Shown piece by piece: positions 1-9,886 of a stretch of 64,000 nucleotides of DNA. Origin of the DNA: Neoarius graeffei. Taxonomy: Eukaryota > Chordata > Actinopteri > Siluriformes > Ariidae. Each line of letters begins with the position of its first letter. The first letter of the stretch is position 1. The stretch covers positions 38,606,760-38,670,759 of the forward strand of contig NC_083576.1 in NCBI RefSeq assembly GCF_027579695.1, read 5' to 3'. The position numbers and the translations under genes were made by a program. The notes beneath the pieces were generated by a model. It was not told the DNA's origin. It did not search any database and saw only the letters and a program-made list of their open reading frames with translations.

Positions 1-470
1 CTAAACTTTAAACTGAAAATTTTTAAATTTTTCCCACAAAATATCCAATGTCCATCAGTTGAAAGACAGATGCAGAATGCTGCAAACATGCTGGCTTTAT
101 ACCCGCTCCTGGCTTGCATCACATGCAAGTTATGAGCAATTGTAATGTGCTAATCACATGCATCACATATGCTTCACAAGTGCGGCCTGAACTCGTAGTG
201 CAGGAAACTGGTAAAATGCAAGTCTCACACACTCCACACTCACTGAACACGCACTGATCATGTGCGTCAGATATACGCTTTCCACGGGCTAATGGTGCAA
301 TTTTTCCCACGCCTCGAGGAAGTCAGGTGTGCAACCTGTACTTGACAAGTACTTTGCCCATACTCCTCCCCGAAATTTTCCCTTGGGTTCACCGCGACCC
401 TGTGGCATGGCTGTGAGCTACCAAACCCTGTGACCCATGTGTGTCCAAAACACTTGTGTGTGAGGCTTTA
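1..470. other. Unassigned sequence at left edge
   Basis: I recognise no gene or repeat family here. The short open frames on the minus strand have no motif I can name. The boundary at about 470 is where similarity to the neighbouring Tc1 transposase stops. Confidence 0.3.
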
Positions 471-1328
471 GATGGGTTGCATTGGTGTACAGCAAACTTC
501 AAGTTATGCCACAGATTCTCAATTGGATTGAGGTCTGGGCTTTGACTAGGCCATTCCAAGACATTTAAATGTTTCCCTTTAAACCACTCCAGTGTCACTT
601 TAGCAGTATGTTTAGGGTCATTGCCCTGCTGGAACGTGAGCCTTCATCCCAGTCTCAAACCTCTGGCTGATTTAAACAGGTTTTCCTCCAATATTTCCCT
701 GCACTTAGTGCCATCCATCTTTCCTTTAGTCCTGACAATCTTTCCTGTCCCTGCAGATGAAAAATATCCAAACAGCATGATGCTGCCACCACCATGCTTC
801 ACTGTAGGAATGGTGTTCTCAAGGTGTTGGGTTTGCACCACACATGGCATTTCCCATGATGGCCAAAAAGTTCAATTTTAGTCTCATTTGACCATAGAAT
901 CTTCTTCTATGTGTTTGCGGAGTCTGCCACATGCTGTTGGACAAACTCCAAAAGAGTTTTCTTCAGCAATGACTTTTTTCTGGCCACTCTTCCATAAAAC
1001 CCCACTCTGTGGAGTGTATGGCTTAAAGTGGTCCAATGGACAGGTATTCCCAGCTCCGCTGTGGATCTTTGCAACTCCTTCAGTGTTATCTTTGACGTCT
1101 TTGTTGCATCTCTGATTAATGCCCTCCTTGCCTGATCTGTGAGTTTTGGTAGGCGGCCTTCTCTTGTCAGGTTTGTAGTGGTGCCATATTCTTTCCATTT
1201 TGTTATAATGGATTTAATGGTGCTCTGTGGCATATTCAAAGTTTGGGATATTTTTTATAACCCAACCCTGATCTGTACTTCTCCACAACTTTGTCTCTGA
1301 CCAGTTTGGAGTGCTCCTTGGTTTTCAT
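471..1328 (-). pseudogene. Tc1-like transposase pseudogene
   Basis: The probable start codon is at 1328 (MKTKEHSKLVRDK...). Pieces lie in several frames: the helix-turn-helix DNA-binding region (907-1239, with STIKSIITKWKEYG and a GRLPKL linker), the central catalytic region (644-850, TVKHGGGSIMLFGYF) and the third catalytic region (389-598, [15 protein letters not shown], carrying the Glu of the DD34E triad). Frameshifts separate the pieces and the C-terminus is absent. In life this family cuts and pastes its own element at TA sites; this copy is dead. Confidence 0.85.
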
Positions 1329-1721
1329 GTTGCTTGCTTAGTAGTGTTGCAAAGTCAGAGTCCTTCCAGAACAGGTTGATTAATACAGACATCATGTGAC
1401 AGATCATGTGACATTTTGATTGCACACAGGTGGAACTTAATCAAATAATTATGCGACTTATGAAGTGAATTGGTTGGACCAGCTCTGATTCAGGGGTTTC
1501 ATATGAAAGGGAGTGAATACCTATGCATACTCCAGATTTCTGTTTTTTCATCTTAATTATTGTTTGTGTGAAAATAAAACAACAATTTGCACCTTTAAAG
1601 TGGTAGGCATGTTGTGTAAATTATATGGTGCTAACCTCCCAAAAATCAATTTTAATTCCATCTTGTAATGCAACAAAACAGGACAAACACCAAGGGGAAT
1701 GAATACTTTTGCAAGACACTG
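471..1721 (-). mobile_element. Tc1/mariner-like DNA transposon, 3' truncated
   Basis: Read on the minus strand, the element starts at 1721 with CAGTGTCTTGCAAAAGTATT next to a TA dinucleotide (1722-1723), a typical Tc1 end. About 390 bp of terminal and leader sequence then precede the transposase remnant. The other terminal repeat is missing: transposase similarity stops near 471, just after the third catalytic region. The copy therefore cannot be mobilised as a unit. Confidence 0.8.
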
Positions 1722-1940
1722 TATGTGGTCTTACCCAAATCTTGCCTTTTGGCAAAATTGCTAACTGTGGTCATCATCCAACCCAAGATCCAATTGCAGC
1801 TGTGGTGGAAAAGTGTAATACGACTCAAGGCTGTTCGGAAAAAGCAGACAGAATAAAGCCACTAGCGGCCTTGGTGGGCCCTCGCATGTGTGGTTCCGCA
1901 ACCCAGGACATTCCGCCACCCAACAAAACAGTCACATGTC
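1722..1940. other. Unassigned spacer
   Basis: No gene or known repeat is recognisable between the Tc1 end and the dispersed repeat that begins at 1941. Confidence 0.3.
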
Positions 1941-2089
1941 ATATATTCATCAAATGTTCAAAGGTGATGTGCATGTTGCAAATGCCATGACTGCTTGATG
2001 GATGAGAGATAGATAGACAAAGACTGTAAGTGTGTGTGTGTGTTTCTGTGGTGTGAAAAATACATTTATATATTTACAAAACTATACGT
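1941..2089 (+). repeat. Dispersed ~150-bp repeat, copy 1
   Basis: This segment, from ATATATTCATCAAATGTTC to ACAAAACTATA, is repeated in the same orientation at 4734-4893. The two copies differ mainly by the length of an internal TG run and a few substitutions. Family unknown. Confidence 0.8.
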
Positions 2090-2326
2090 GTCTCCTCCTT
2101 ATCTCTATCTCATGCTGTAATCTTAAGTCATCTTAGCTTTCCTGTGTCTGCAGTGTGTGTGTACATGCAGAGTTTTCATATGTCTGCAACAAAATGCACA
2201 ATGATGGCAGGTCACTAATATATAGATTTAGGCATTGCCTAAAAGTGGAGCTCCCATCTGTTTCTGGGTTGTAAAATTTTCTTATATCCTAGCCAGTCTC
2301 TTTTGTTTTATTTCATTACTGGCTAG
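2090..2326. other. Unassigned spacer
   Basis: I see no gene here. The sequence runs into the first unit of the 40-bp minisatellite. Confidence 0.3.
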
Positions 2327-2468
2327 CACTGGCCACTAGGCGGTGTGTATGACTGGTAATTACTAACACTGGCCACTAGGCGGTGTGTATGACTGGTAAT
2401 TACTAGCACTGGCCACTAGGCGGTGTGTATGACTGGTAATTACTAACACTGGCCACTAGGCGGTGTGT
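2327..2468 (+). repeat. 40-bp minisatellite, left block
   Basis: Units begin CACTGGCCACTAGGCGGTGT and recur at 2327, 2367, 2407 and 2447, exactly 40 bp apart. The last unit is cut at 2468 by a SINE and the array resumes at 2844. Confidence 0.92.
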
Positions 2469-2843
2469 CCCCATCTCATCTCATTATCTCTAGCCACTTT
2501 ATCCTTCTACAGGGTCACAGGCAAGCTGGAGCCTATCCCAGCTGACTACGGGCGAAAGGCGGGGTACACCCTGGACAAGTCGCCAGGTCATTGCAGGGCT
2601 GACACATAGACACAGACAACCATTCACACTCACATTCACACCTACGGTCAATTTAGAGTCACCAGTTAACCTAACTGCATGTCTTTGGACTGTGGAGGAA
2701 ACTGGAGCACCTGGAGGAAACCCACGTGGACATGGGGAGAACATGCAAACTCCATACTGAAAGGCCCTCGCTGGCCACGGAGCTCGAACCTGGACCTTCT
2801 TGCTGTGAGGCGACAGCGCTAACCACTACACCACCGTGCCGCC
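2469..2843 (-). mobile_element. tRNA-derived SINE (Mermaid-like) inserted in the minisatellite
   Basis: On the minus strand it begins GGCGGCACGGTGGTGTAGTG at 2843, has a tRNA-like head with A-box and B-box (the latter like GGTTCGAGC, here slightly changed), then the fish core with TGCATGTTCTCCCC, and ends in a GATGAGATG tail at about 2469. It is flanked by TAGGCGGTGTGT (2457-2468) and TAGGTGGTGTGT (2844-2855), a 12-bp duplication of the minisatellite unit. SINEs are copied by LINE machinery from a pol III transcript. The Mermaid name is from memory. Confidence 0.85.
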
Positions 2844-3065
2844 TAGGTGGTGTGTATGACTGGTAATTACTAGCACTGGCCACTAGACGGTGTGTATGTC
2901 TGGTAATTGCTAACACTGGCCACTAGGCGGTGTGTATGACTGGTAATTACTAACACTGGCCACTAGGCAGTGTGTATGGCTGGTAATTACTAACACTGGC
3001 CACTAGCTGGTGTGTATGGCTGGTAATTACTAACACTGGCCACTAGGCGGTGTGTATGACTGGTG
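2844..3065 (+). repeat. 40-bp minisatellite, right block
   Basis: Units start at 2874, 2914, 2954, 2994 and 3034 and keep the 40-bp period of the left block. Variants such as CTAGACGG, CTAGGCAG and CTAGCTGG occur. Together with the left block there are about nine to ten units. Confidence 0.9.
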
Positions 3066-3152
3066 GTACACGTACACGGACAAACCACAAAAAATTGACT
3101 CGATGGGTTTACCATTTTTTCTTAGGTATGGTGCTCTGCTGGAGCTCCACTA

Positions 3153-3330
3153 TTATTGTGTGTGTGTGTCTGTTTGTCAGAGGGAGAGAGAGAGAGAGAG
3201 AGAGAGTGTGTGAAAGAGAGTGTGCTCATAGATGTTGCGTGTGCATGTGAGTGCATACTTGTGAGAGAGTGTATGTGTGTATGTATACATATGCATATGA
3301 CTGTGAGTGTGTGTATGAGTGTGCACAGAA
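3153..3330 (+). repeat. Compound TG/AG microsatellite tract
   Basis: A TG run at about 3155-3170 is followed by an AG run at about 3183-3206 and then by degenerate TG-rich sequence. The overlapping open frames on both strands are artefacts of this low-complexity composition. Confidence 0.8.
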
Positions 3331-3361
3331 TTGTATATATCATCAGGCTCATGATATCCAA

Positions 3362-4480
3362 TATTTTGTAAAGTTTCAGATCAATCCATCAATGAATTGA
3401 ACATTTTTTTCCCATTTGCTGCTTGGCCAGATGGTGGCGCTGTGCAAGGCATCTGAATTACACATGTGAATATCATCACAATCATAATACACAATATTTT
3501 GTAAAGTGTCAGATCAATCAGTTAAGACATTGCCAATTTTTGGCACATTTCCTGCTTGGCCAGATGGTGGCGCTGTGCTAGACATCTGAATTACACATGT
3601 GAATATCATCACAATCATAATACACAATATTTTATAAAGTGTCAGATCACTCAGTTAAGGCATTGCCAATTTCTGGCACATTTCCTGCTTGGCCAGGTGG
3701 TGGCGCTATAACAGGCAGGCCCATTGGGCGTCAGGCTATCATAATAATCATAATATCTATTGAAGTAAGAAATGTCCGACCATACAGTCAATGCACTGGG
3801 GCTTTCTGACACGTTTCCTGTTTATGTGGCAAGATATTAAAATCATAAGGCCATTTCAACATAATTACAAGATATCAAAAATCCCTTTGCAATTTAATAT
3901 CAGCGACATGTTGGCATCACGTATAACAAATTTCACATGAATCTCATGAACCGTCTAGGAGGAGCATGTTAAAATTCATCATGTGTCAAAACACACATAT
4001 TCAAAACCCTATTCTTTCCTTGGCCAGTTGGTGGCGCTATACCAGACAGGCCCATAATGGCTAAAGAGTATCAGAATCAGAATCATATTACAAGATATCA
4101 AGTTCAACATTCAGCAATATCTTGGCATATTATATGTTATAATATTTCAACATATTACAACATATCAAAAATCCCTTAGCAATTCAGCTTCAGCAATATC
4201 TTGGCATCATGTTTGCCAAGTTTGACATGAATTTGATGAACCGTCTAGGAGGAGTACGTTAAAAATGACCATGTGTCATCATCACTCCAAATGGCCTTAT
4301 GACATCATTCCAAAGTTCTACCCATTCATTTCAATGGGAAATGGAAAAAGGGGCGCTATGAAGTCCCTGGGCCATGCCCGGGGCCAAACGTCTGTGGCTG
4401 AGTAGCGATGACAATGACTGATGTGTGTATCAAATTTCATGAGTTTTCGTGCATGGGAAATGCCTCAAATAAGGCCAAAC
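3362..4480 (+). repeat. Unclassified interspersed repeat with 133-bp internal period
   Basis: The motif CTTGGCCAGATGGTGGCGCT starts at 3422 and 3555, and a variant at 3688, giving a 133-bp period; a fourth diverged version is near 4019. Between them the segment with ATCACAATCATAATACACAA also repeats. Downstream is AT-rich sequence with two copies of a GAACCGTCTAGGAGGAG motif (near 3948 and 4239). No coding capacity is visible. It looks like a non-autonomous dispersed fish repeat of unknown class. Confidence 0.6.
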
Positions 4481-4483
4481 GCC

Positions 4484-4729
4484 ACAGAATAATAATAATA
4501 ATCCTTCAAAAAACAATAGGGTCTTCACACCAAACGGTGCTCGGGCCCTAATAATAATCCTTCGAAAAACAATAGGGTCTTCACACCGTTCGGTGCTCAG
4601 GCCCTAATAATAATAATAATCCTTCGAAAAACAATCAGGTCTTGCACCAAACGGTGCTCGACCCTATTGTTTCCCTTCGAAAAACAATAGGGTCTTCGCA
4701 CCAAATGGTGCTCGGGCCCTAATAATAAT
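4484..4729 (+). repeat. Tandem array of a hairpin-forming ~62-bp unit
   Basis: Four imperfect units contain CCTTCGAAAAACAATAGGGT, then a small palindrome (CACCAAACGGTG or CACCGTTCGGTG), then CTCGGGCCCTAATAATAAT. The third unit is rearranged. The AATAAT spacers and palindromic core look like reiterated 3' tails of the preceding interspersed repeat. Confidence 0.7.
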
Positions 4730-4733
4730 AAAA

Positions 4734-4893
4734 ATATATTCATCAAATGTTCAAAGGTGATGTGCATGTTGCAAATGCCATGTCTTCTTGACGGATGAGA
4801 GATAGACAGACAAAGACTGTAAGTGTGTGTGTGTGTGTGTGTGTTTTTCCGTGGTGTAAAAATGTACATTTATATATGTACAAAACTATATTT
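4734..4893 (+). repeat. Dispersed ~150-bp repeat, copy 2
   Basis: Direct repeat of 1941-2089, with a longer TG run (about 4823-4843). Its right edge coincides with the point where the neighbouring gypsy pol sequence is broken off. Confidence 0.8.
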
Positions 4894-6788
4894 GCCCAGC
4901 ATGTCCTGTAACACATCGTTGATGAAGCACTGGAACACGCTGGGTGCCGAAGAAAGGCCATACGGCATGACCTGGTACTCAAAGTGCCCTGTGGTCGTGC
5001 TGAAGGCCGTCTTCCATTCGTCACCCCTCCTTATTCGGATCAGGTTATATGCACTTCGTAGATCGAGCTTTGAAAATGTCTTAGCGGATCGAAGCTGTTC
5101 AAGAGGTGCTGAAACCAGGGGAAGAGGATAAGGATACTTTACGGTGACCTGGTTTAAGCCTCTGTAGTTGATGCAAGGCCTCAGTCCACATCCTCATTTC
5201 TCAACAAAAAAGAAACCAGCCAATGCGGGTGACTTGGAAGGCCTGATGTATCCCTGTTTGAGAGCCTCCTGAATATATTCCTCCATGGCCACCTGTTCCT
5301 TTTGGGACAAGGGATAAATACAACCATGTGGAGGAGACATAGCTGGCAGTAAGTCAATTGAGCAATCATACGGCCTGTGAGGAGGTAACCCGCAGGCCTT
5401 CCCCTTACTGAAGACTTCTGCAAGGTCTAAGTAAGAATCCAGATTATTGTCTATGGAGTTGGATTGGGGCTCTCTACGGCAATAGAAGCTACTCTGATCT
5501 GAGGGAGAGAGAAGCAGTTCTGGAAGCATGTGGGTGACCATTGAAGAATTTCATTGTTTTGCCATGAAATTAATGGATCATGTAGCTGCAGCCAGGGATA
5601 GCCAAGGCTGATGTTATGATAGACAGTGGTGGTTACATAGAGTGATATGAATTTTTTAAATGTAAAGCCCCTATTTGAATCTGTACTGGTTGTGTGCGAG
5701 TGGTGACCAGTCCATCGCCTGTGGGTCCTCCATTGATGGACTTGATACTGAGTGCGCTGTGCAGGTGGATAATAGGCATGTTGAGGTTCTGCACAATGGC
5801 ACTACTGATAAAGCTCCCCTCTGCCCCTGAATCAACAAAAGCAGATAAGACATGAGTAGAGGACCCTACCCTGAGTAGGACTGGGGTGGTAAAGGATTTA
5901 GAACTGAGTTTTCTCACCGGACTTGTGGAGCTTACAGGTCTCTCTGTTGGGGTCTCTCTGGCTGGTCGTACGGGACATTGCCAGATGCTATGCTCAGGGC
6001 TCCCACAGTAGAAACATAACCCCTCCTTGCACTGCCTAGCACGTTTGGCGCAGGTTAGACAGGTGCATGAGACCTCCATGGGTGAGCCATCCTCCATAAA
6101 CTGGGCAGATTTGGTGTTGAAGTGGATGGATAGTCGGTGCTTTAACAATTGTTTGAGTCGAATAGCTAAGTCAATGAGGGAGTCCAGAGTGAGGTTCTCA
6201 TCTCTATAAGCCAGCTCCATAACAATCTCTGGACGTAGGCCTTGGCAAAAGACTGCTTTCAATGCCAGATCGTTTCACCCACTGGCAGCTGCTAGTGTTC
6301 TGAATTCCAAGGCATTTTCAGCAACACTTCTGGAGCCTTGGGAACTGGTGCGAAGACTCTCTCCAACCTCTATCCCTTCTGGTTCATGATCACCCTTTTA
6401 AACATGGTGAGGAATTGTTCATAGGACTTAGTTTGCTCATGTCCCTTATTCCAAACTGCAGTGGCCCAGCGAAGCGCTTTGCCCGAGAGAAAAGACATAA
6501 ATTTTGCGATCTTGTGCTCCTCCGATAATTGTGGCATGGTGAAAAAATACATAGCACATTGCAGTAAAAACTCTTACATTCAATGATGTCTCCAGTAAAC
6601 TTCTCTGGAGTGGGGAGTTGAAGCGCTGGGCTAGGAGGAGGCTCAGAGCGTGCTAGGAGGGCCTGCGATATCACAGATGTGAGCTGCATCATCCGAGTGT
6701 TGAGGTCGGCAAGCATCTGTTGATGTTCTCCTAGCAAACGCCCCTGTGTATTTAAAGCAGTCTATTTAGGATCTTCTGCTACATCCAT
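4894..6788 (-). pseudogene. gag-protease-RT polyprotein pseudogene
   Basis: The start codon at 6788 is followed after seven codons by a stop. Gag pieces lie at 6737-6390 and 6262-5850. A zinc knuckle (CFYCGSPEHSIWQC) and, in the same frame, the aspartic protease motif (AFVDSGAEGSF) are in 5633-6262, so gag and protease share one frame here. The polymerase lead-in ([11 protein letters not shown]...[16 protein letters not shown]) is at 5194-5541, ends in a stop at about 5193, and RT continues with a [16 protein letters not shown] region to 4894. The catalytic Y-x-D-D region is not present. Confidence 0.85.
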
Positions 6789-6791
6789 TAT

Positions 6792-6803
6792 GGCGAAGTA
6801 TCC
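6792..6803 (-). promoter_or_regulatory. Candidate self-priming primer-binding site
   Basis: GGATACTTCGCC follows the LTR directly and does not begin with the TGG of a tRNA-primed site. Ten bases of it are complementary, with one CpG-type mismatch, to GCAAAGTATC at 7053-7044, which is about 24 bp past the TATA-like box. That is the geometry of Tf1/sushi self-priming. Confidence 0.5.
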
Positions 6804-7203
6804 TGTGAGAGTGCAGGCACTTACTGATGTATGCATGGAGAAAACAGATAAGCAGACTGTCAACAAAGCCAAAACGTGTGTCTGAAATCAGTGTCAGTAA
6901 ACTAGCGTGGGTCAGGTGATTGGCAAACAATGTGACATGGAAAAGACAAAGAGAGAAAATGGAGAGAAAATAGCAAAAGGTCAGGAAACACTAAAGACAG
7001 TCAGAAAAGATACAAGGCTTGGTATGTATTGAAATGGCAGGATGATACTTTGCACTGGAGTGGTGTGAATGAGTGGCTTAAATAGCAGAAGTGGTGATTG
7101 AGGAAATGCATGAAAGCTGTAGTTCAGTAGGCTGGGGACAGAGGGTGCTGTGTGTCATGGGAATTGTAGTGAGTCCTGAGTGTTTGTAGTCTGCTCCTTC
7201 ACA
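6804..7203 (-). repeat. 5' LTR of the truncated gypsy element
   Basis: The 400-bp segment reads TGTGAAGGAGCAGAC...GCACTCTCACA on the minus strand, with the TG...CA ends of an LTR. A TATTTAAG box lies at 7084-7077. There is no second LTR to compare with, so the boundaries rest on the end motifs, the primer site and the gag start. Confidence 0.6.
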
Positions 7204-7209
7204 CCAGGA

Positions 7210-7565
7210 TTACTGACAGCAAACAGAAGTCCTGCTGCAAGTCTCTGCAGCGCATCGTGAGAGCAGCTGAGAGGATCATTGGTGTCTCTCTCCCTTCTCT
7301 AATGGATATTTATAACTCCTGCCTCACCCGCAAAGCCATCAGGATTGCAGGTGACCCCACCCACCCATCTCACAGCCACTTCAGTCTTCTGCTGTCAGGG
7401 AGGAGACTGCGGAGTCTCCGGGCCAAAACCAGCAGGCTCAAGAACAGTTTCTTTCACCAGGAGGTCAGGAGGCTCAACTCCCTCCCTGTTCTGCCTCTCC
7501 TCCCCCCTCTTCCCCCTGCCACAGATTCTGCTCGCACACCCCCCTGCCCCCCCTTCAGCATCTGA
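7210..7565 (+). pseudogene. LINE reverse-transcriptase C-terminal fragment
   Basis: The open frame covers roughly the last 110 residues of a fish LINE ORF2. The block RKAIRIAGDPTHPSHSHFSL followed by an LLSGRRLRSLR motif matches the C-terminus of CR1/L2-type polymerases as I remember them. The catalytic domain is absent because of 5' truncation. Confidence 0.8.
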
Positions 7566-7814
7566 CATGTCATCCTCACAGTCCCCCCCCCAAACACACA
7601 CACACACACACACATACATCTCATCATTCATTAACACACTGAAATCAGGGACTGCACGTCTCACTTTACCTCGCTCATTTGCACTATTCCGCACTACCTC
7701 ACCTTAACAGCTGCTAGTTTGTTTATACTGCTTATTTCATGTTTACCTGCTATACCTCAAGTGCCCTTGAATGTTTGTTTATTTGCACCAATTTACGTGT
7801 GTGTGTGTGTGTAT

Positions 7815-8120
7815 GTATATATGAGTGTTTAGTCTACGTCTAGTTCTTATCTAGAGTGTTTATACTGTTTATATTGTTTGAGTGTTTAGTCTGTCTAGTT
7901 CTTATCTAGTGTTTATACTGTTTATATTGTCTGTTTGAGTGTTGTCTTTTATCTAGTTCTTATCTAGTGTTTACACTTTATATTGTCTGAGTGTTTAGTC
8001 TATGTCTAGTTCTTATCTAGTGTTTATACTGTTTATATTTATACTGTTTATATTGTTTGTCTGAGTGTTTAGTCTATGTCTAGTTCTTATCTAGAGTGTT
8101 TATACTGTTTATATTTTGTT
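7815..8120 (+). repeat. Imperfect tandem repeat in a LINE 3' UTR
   Basis: The phrase GAGTGTTTAGTCTATGTCTA, followed by GTTCTTATCTAGTGTTTATACTG, recurs about five times at roughly 50-70-bp intervals. Confidence 0.8.
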
Positions 8121-8262
8121 TGTTTTTTCAATTATTCTATTTTTATTTTTATTTATTGCATTGCCTGTTTGCACCGTGGGTCAGAGAGGACTGAAATTTC
8201 ATCTGTGCTGGATGTCGAGCATGTATAGCATATTTGACAATAAAGTTGACTTGACTTGACTG

Positions 8263-8507
8263 ATGTACTCCAGCACCTTACAGTCACTGAACAGGTTGTA
8301 AATAAAACTGAGTTAACTCTTTTGAGCCAATTTTCTCAAAAGTAAGTGTCTTGTTATCTCTTAAGAAAGCTAAATTTATATTTACATATACTGACCCTAC
8401 ACGTTTTCTAATCACTGCATGTTATTTAATTGCTACACTTCTCATACACCAAATTTCTGTTTCTTCTAGGTAATCAACATTTTTTTTCACTGTTTGTATT
8501 TCTAAAG
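8263..8507. other. Unassigned spacer
   Basis: AT-rich sequence with no recognisable gene or repeat. A polypyrimidine stretch near its end could serve as a splice acceptor. Confidence 0.3.
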
Positions 8508-8614
8508 CTTTTCTGCAAAGCTGGACTGTCCAGTCCACTTATGCAAGTCTAAATATATTTCTCACCTTGACAAGCACCTGCAAAAAGTTCAGCTGAAGGA
8601 AGCACCACCTTCAG
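8508..8614 (+). other. Candidate exon with a zinc-finger-like segment
   Basis: A pyrimidine-rich tract ending in AG precedes, and TCAG|GTATGT follows. One frame is open and encodes a Cys/His pattern (LDCPVHLCKSKYISHLDKHL) resembling a small zinc-binding motif. I cannot name the gene. The exon phase does not join in frame to the next candidate exon as drawn, so this may be a decayed gene or chance. Confidence 0.3.
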
Positions 8615-9079
8615 GTATGTATTTGAAGTTGTGTGGTCCCTGTGTGTTCTTTTGTGTGTTGGTGAGACAGCTCTGGATATAAAGCACACCACCATTACAG
8701 ATTTATGTACAGCTCTGAAATAACATTTGGCCCAGCAGATTTTTACAGTAAAGGGACTTACATGTAGAACCTGGGATTTGAGTTATGCATCAGTCTGGCA
8801 ACTTGGATGTCTTCCAATTTCTATCGAAAAATACTGTGGTGCTTTGTGGTTCTTTCTTGATCTATGATACATACGTGGTCCTTATTTGGTCCTTGTGTAG
8901 TAATTGTGTGGTAAGAAATGCTGTACTTATTTAGTGCTGCTCATCCTCCAGACAGCACATTGTATGCAAAAGTAAAAATGTGCATGATGCCGAAAGTAAA
9001 TTAAAATATTGATAATACTGGAACATATTTAGATAGACTAAAATGTTTAATTTAATAAAGCAATTTTCTACATTTTCAG
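8615..9079. other. Possible intron
   Basis: Begins GTATGT and ends with a pyrimidine-rich tract and CAG. Nothing else recognisable. Confidence 0.25.
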
Positions 9080-9651
9080 AAACCCATGATTACACTTTAT
9101 ATGCAAAAGGCCAAGGATAGATACATTGCTAGAGAACTGGCACTCCTAAGGGCTTGAAATCCCATACCACCAATGGTCTCACATCTTGATGAAGTGGATG
9201 ATGCAGTAATTGCAGAAGGTATCAGGAGGGAGATGGCGACAAGGTCACAAGTTGCTTCCCCTACAACCGTATTACCTCTTTCGACTTCTGTGCATGGTTC
9301 TCCCTCTGCCAGCGAGGCTCCCTGTGATCATGCCATCCCAAATATGCGGCCTCCTTCTCCCTCTGCCATTGAGGCTCCCTGGTACCATGCCACCCCAGAT
9401 ATGCGGCCCCCTTCTCCTTCTGCCACCAAGGCTCCCTGTGACACAACAGTGGTATCCCCTGATGTATCAACCCCAGCCAGAACACCCTCCTGCTCGGCTA
9501 TGCAGCAAAGCGGAAGGACTATCCAGAGAACACCTGCACCTGAGTGCAAAACATGCCAGGTTCTGTTTACTGAACTAAAGGTGGCGAAGCAGCTGCTTCA
9601 GTGTGAAATTGAAAGGAATGATGAGCTAACACAGCTACATTCTTCAACAAA
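9080..9651 (+). other. Candidate exon or pseudo-exon, Pro/Ser-rich
   Basis: A TTTTCAG acceptor precedes and AA|GTATGC follows. One frame runs from 9080 to 9651 apart from a TGA at 9155-9157. It encodes a basic start (KAKDRYIARELALLRA), three 19-residue repeats containing MRPPSPSA, and a Cys-x2-Cys plus possible coiled coil near the end (CKTCQVLFTELKVAKQLLQC). The layout resembles multi-copy fish proteins with LRATNP-like segments that I recall only vaguely. Function unknown. Confidence 0.35.
9297..9440 (+). repeat. 57-bp coding tandem repeat
   Basis: AGGCTCCCTG landmarks at about 9314, 9371 and 9428 are exactly 57 bp apart (19 codons). The repeat keeps frame, which favours a coding origin. 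Confidence 0.8.
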
Positions 9652-9886
9652 GTATGCAAACATGAGTATTGTATTATTCCTCTGATAGAATTTTACATAC
9701 TGACATACTCTATCAGTTGCTTTTGATAAACAAATCTGCTTAATATACTTTTTTAAATTTCAGGTAAAATATAGATGACGTAAACCTTTTTTGCCCAGCA
9801 AAGCCCCTGGTTGTGGTAAACACAACACTCTTATCAGCATCACTAGTATCAAATTATTAAATGGAGAAAGTATTGTGTTATACATA

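Larger units (their letters stand above)
4894..7203 (-). mobile_element. Ty3/gypsy (sushi-like) element, 5' part only
   Basis: Read on the minus strand the element has a 5' LTR (7203 to 6804), a primer site directly after it, gag from 6788, protease, and the first half of reverse transcriptase. It stops at 4894, so RNase H, integrase and the 3' LTR are missing. Motif wording is close to the more complete chromovirus at 36444-41986, which suggests the same clade. Confidence 0.85.
7204..8262 (+). mobile_element. CR1/L2-like LINE, 5'-truncated 3' end
   Basis: About 360 bp encode the end of a reverse transcriptase (LQRIVRAAERIIGVSLPSL, then LLSGRRLRSLRAKTSRLKNSFF). A long 3' UTR follows, ending in CAATAAAGTTGACTTGACTTGA, a repetitive tail of the kind used in target-primed reverse transcription. 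The copy is dead on arrival. Confidence 0.85.

Noticed and set aside
119..310. Cys-rich 63-codon minus-strand frame at the left edge
   Set aside because: No recognisable motif or start context and no supporting neighbours.
2327..3065. Regular 40-bp repeats that could suggest a CRISPR array
   Set aside because: Units are contiguous with no unique spacers, in a vertebrate context; it is a minisatellite.
3050..3371. Cys/Arg-Glu-rich frames on both strands
   Set aside because: Products of TG and AG microsatellites.
9155..9157. In-frame TGA as a possible selenocysteine codon in the candidate exon
   Set aside because: No SECIS-like element is evident and the gene itself is uncertain; ordinary nonsense is simpler.
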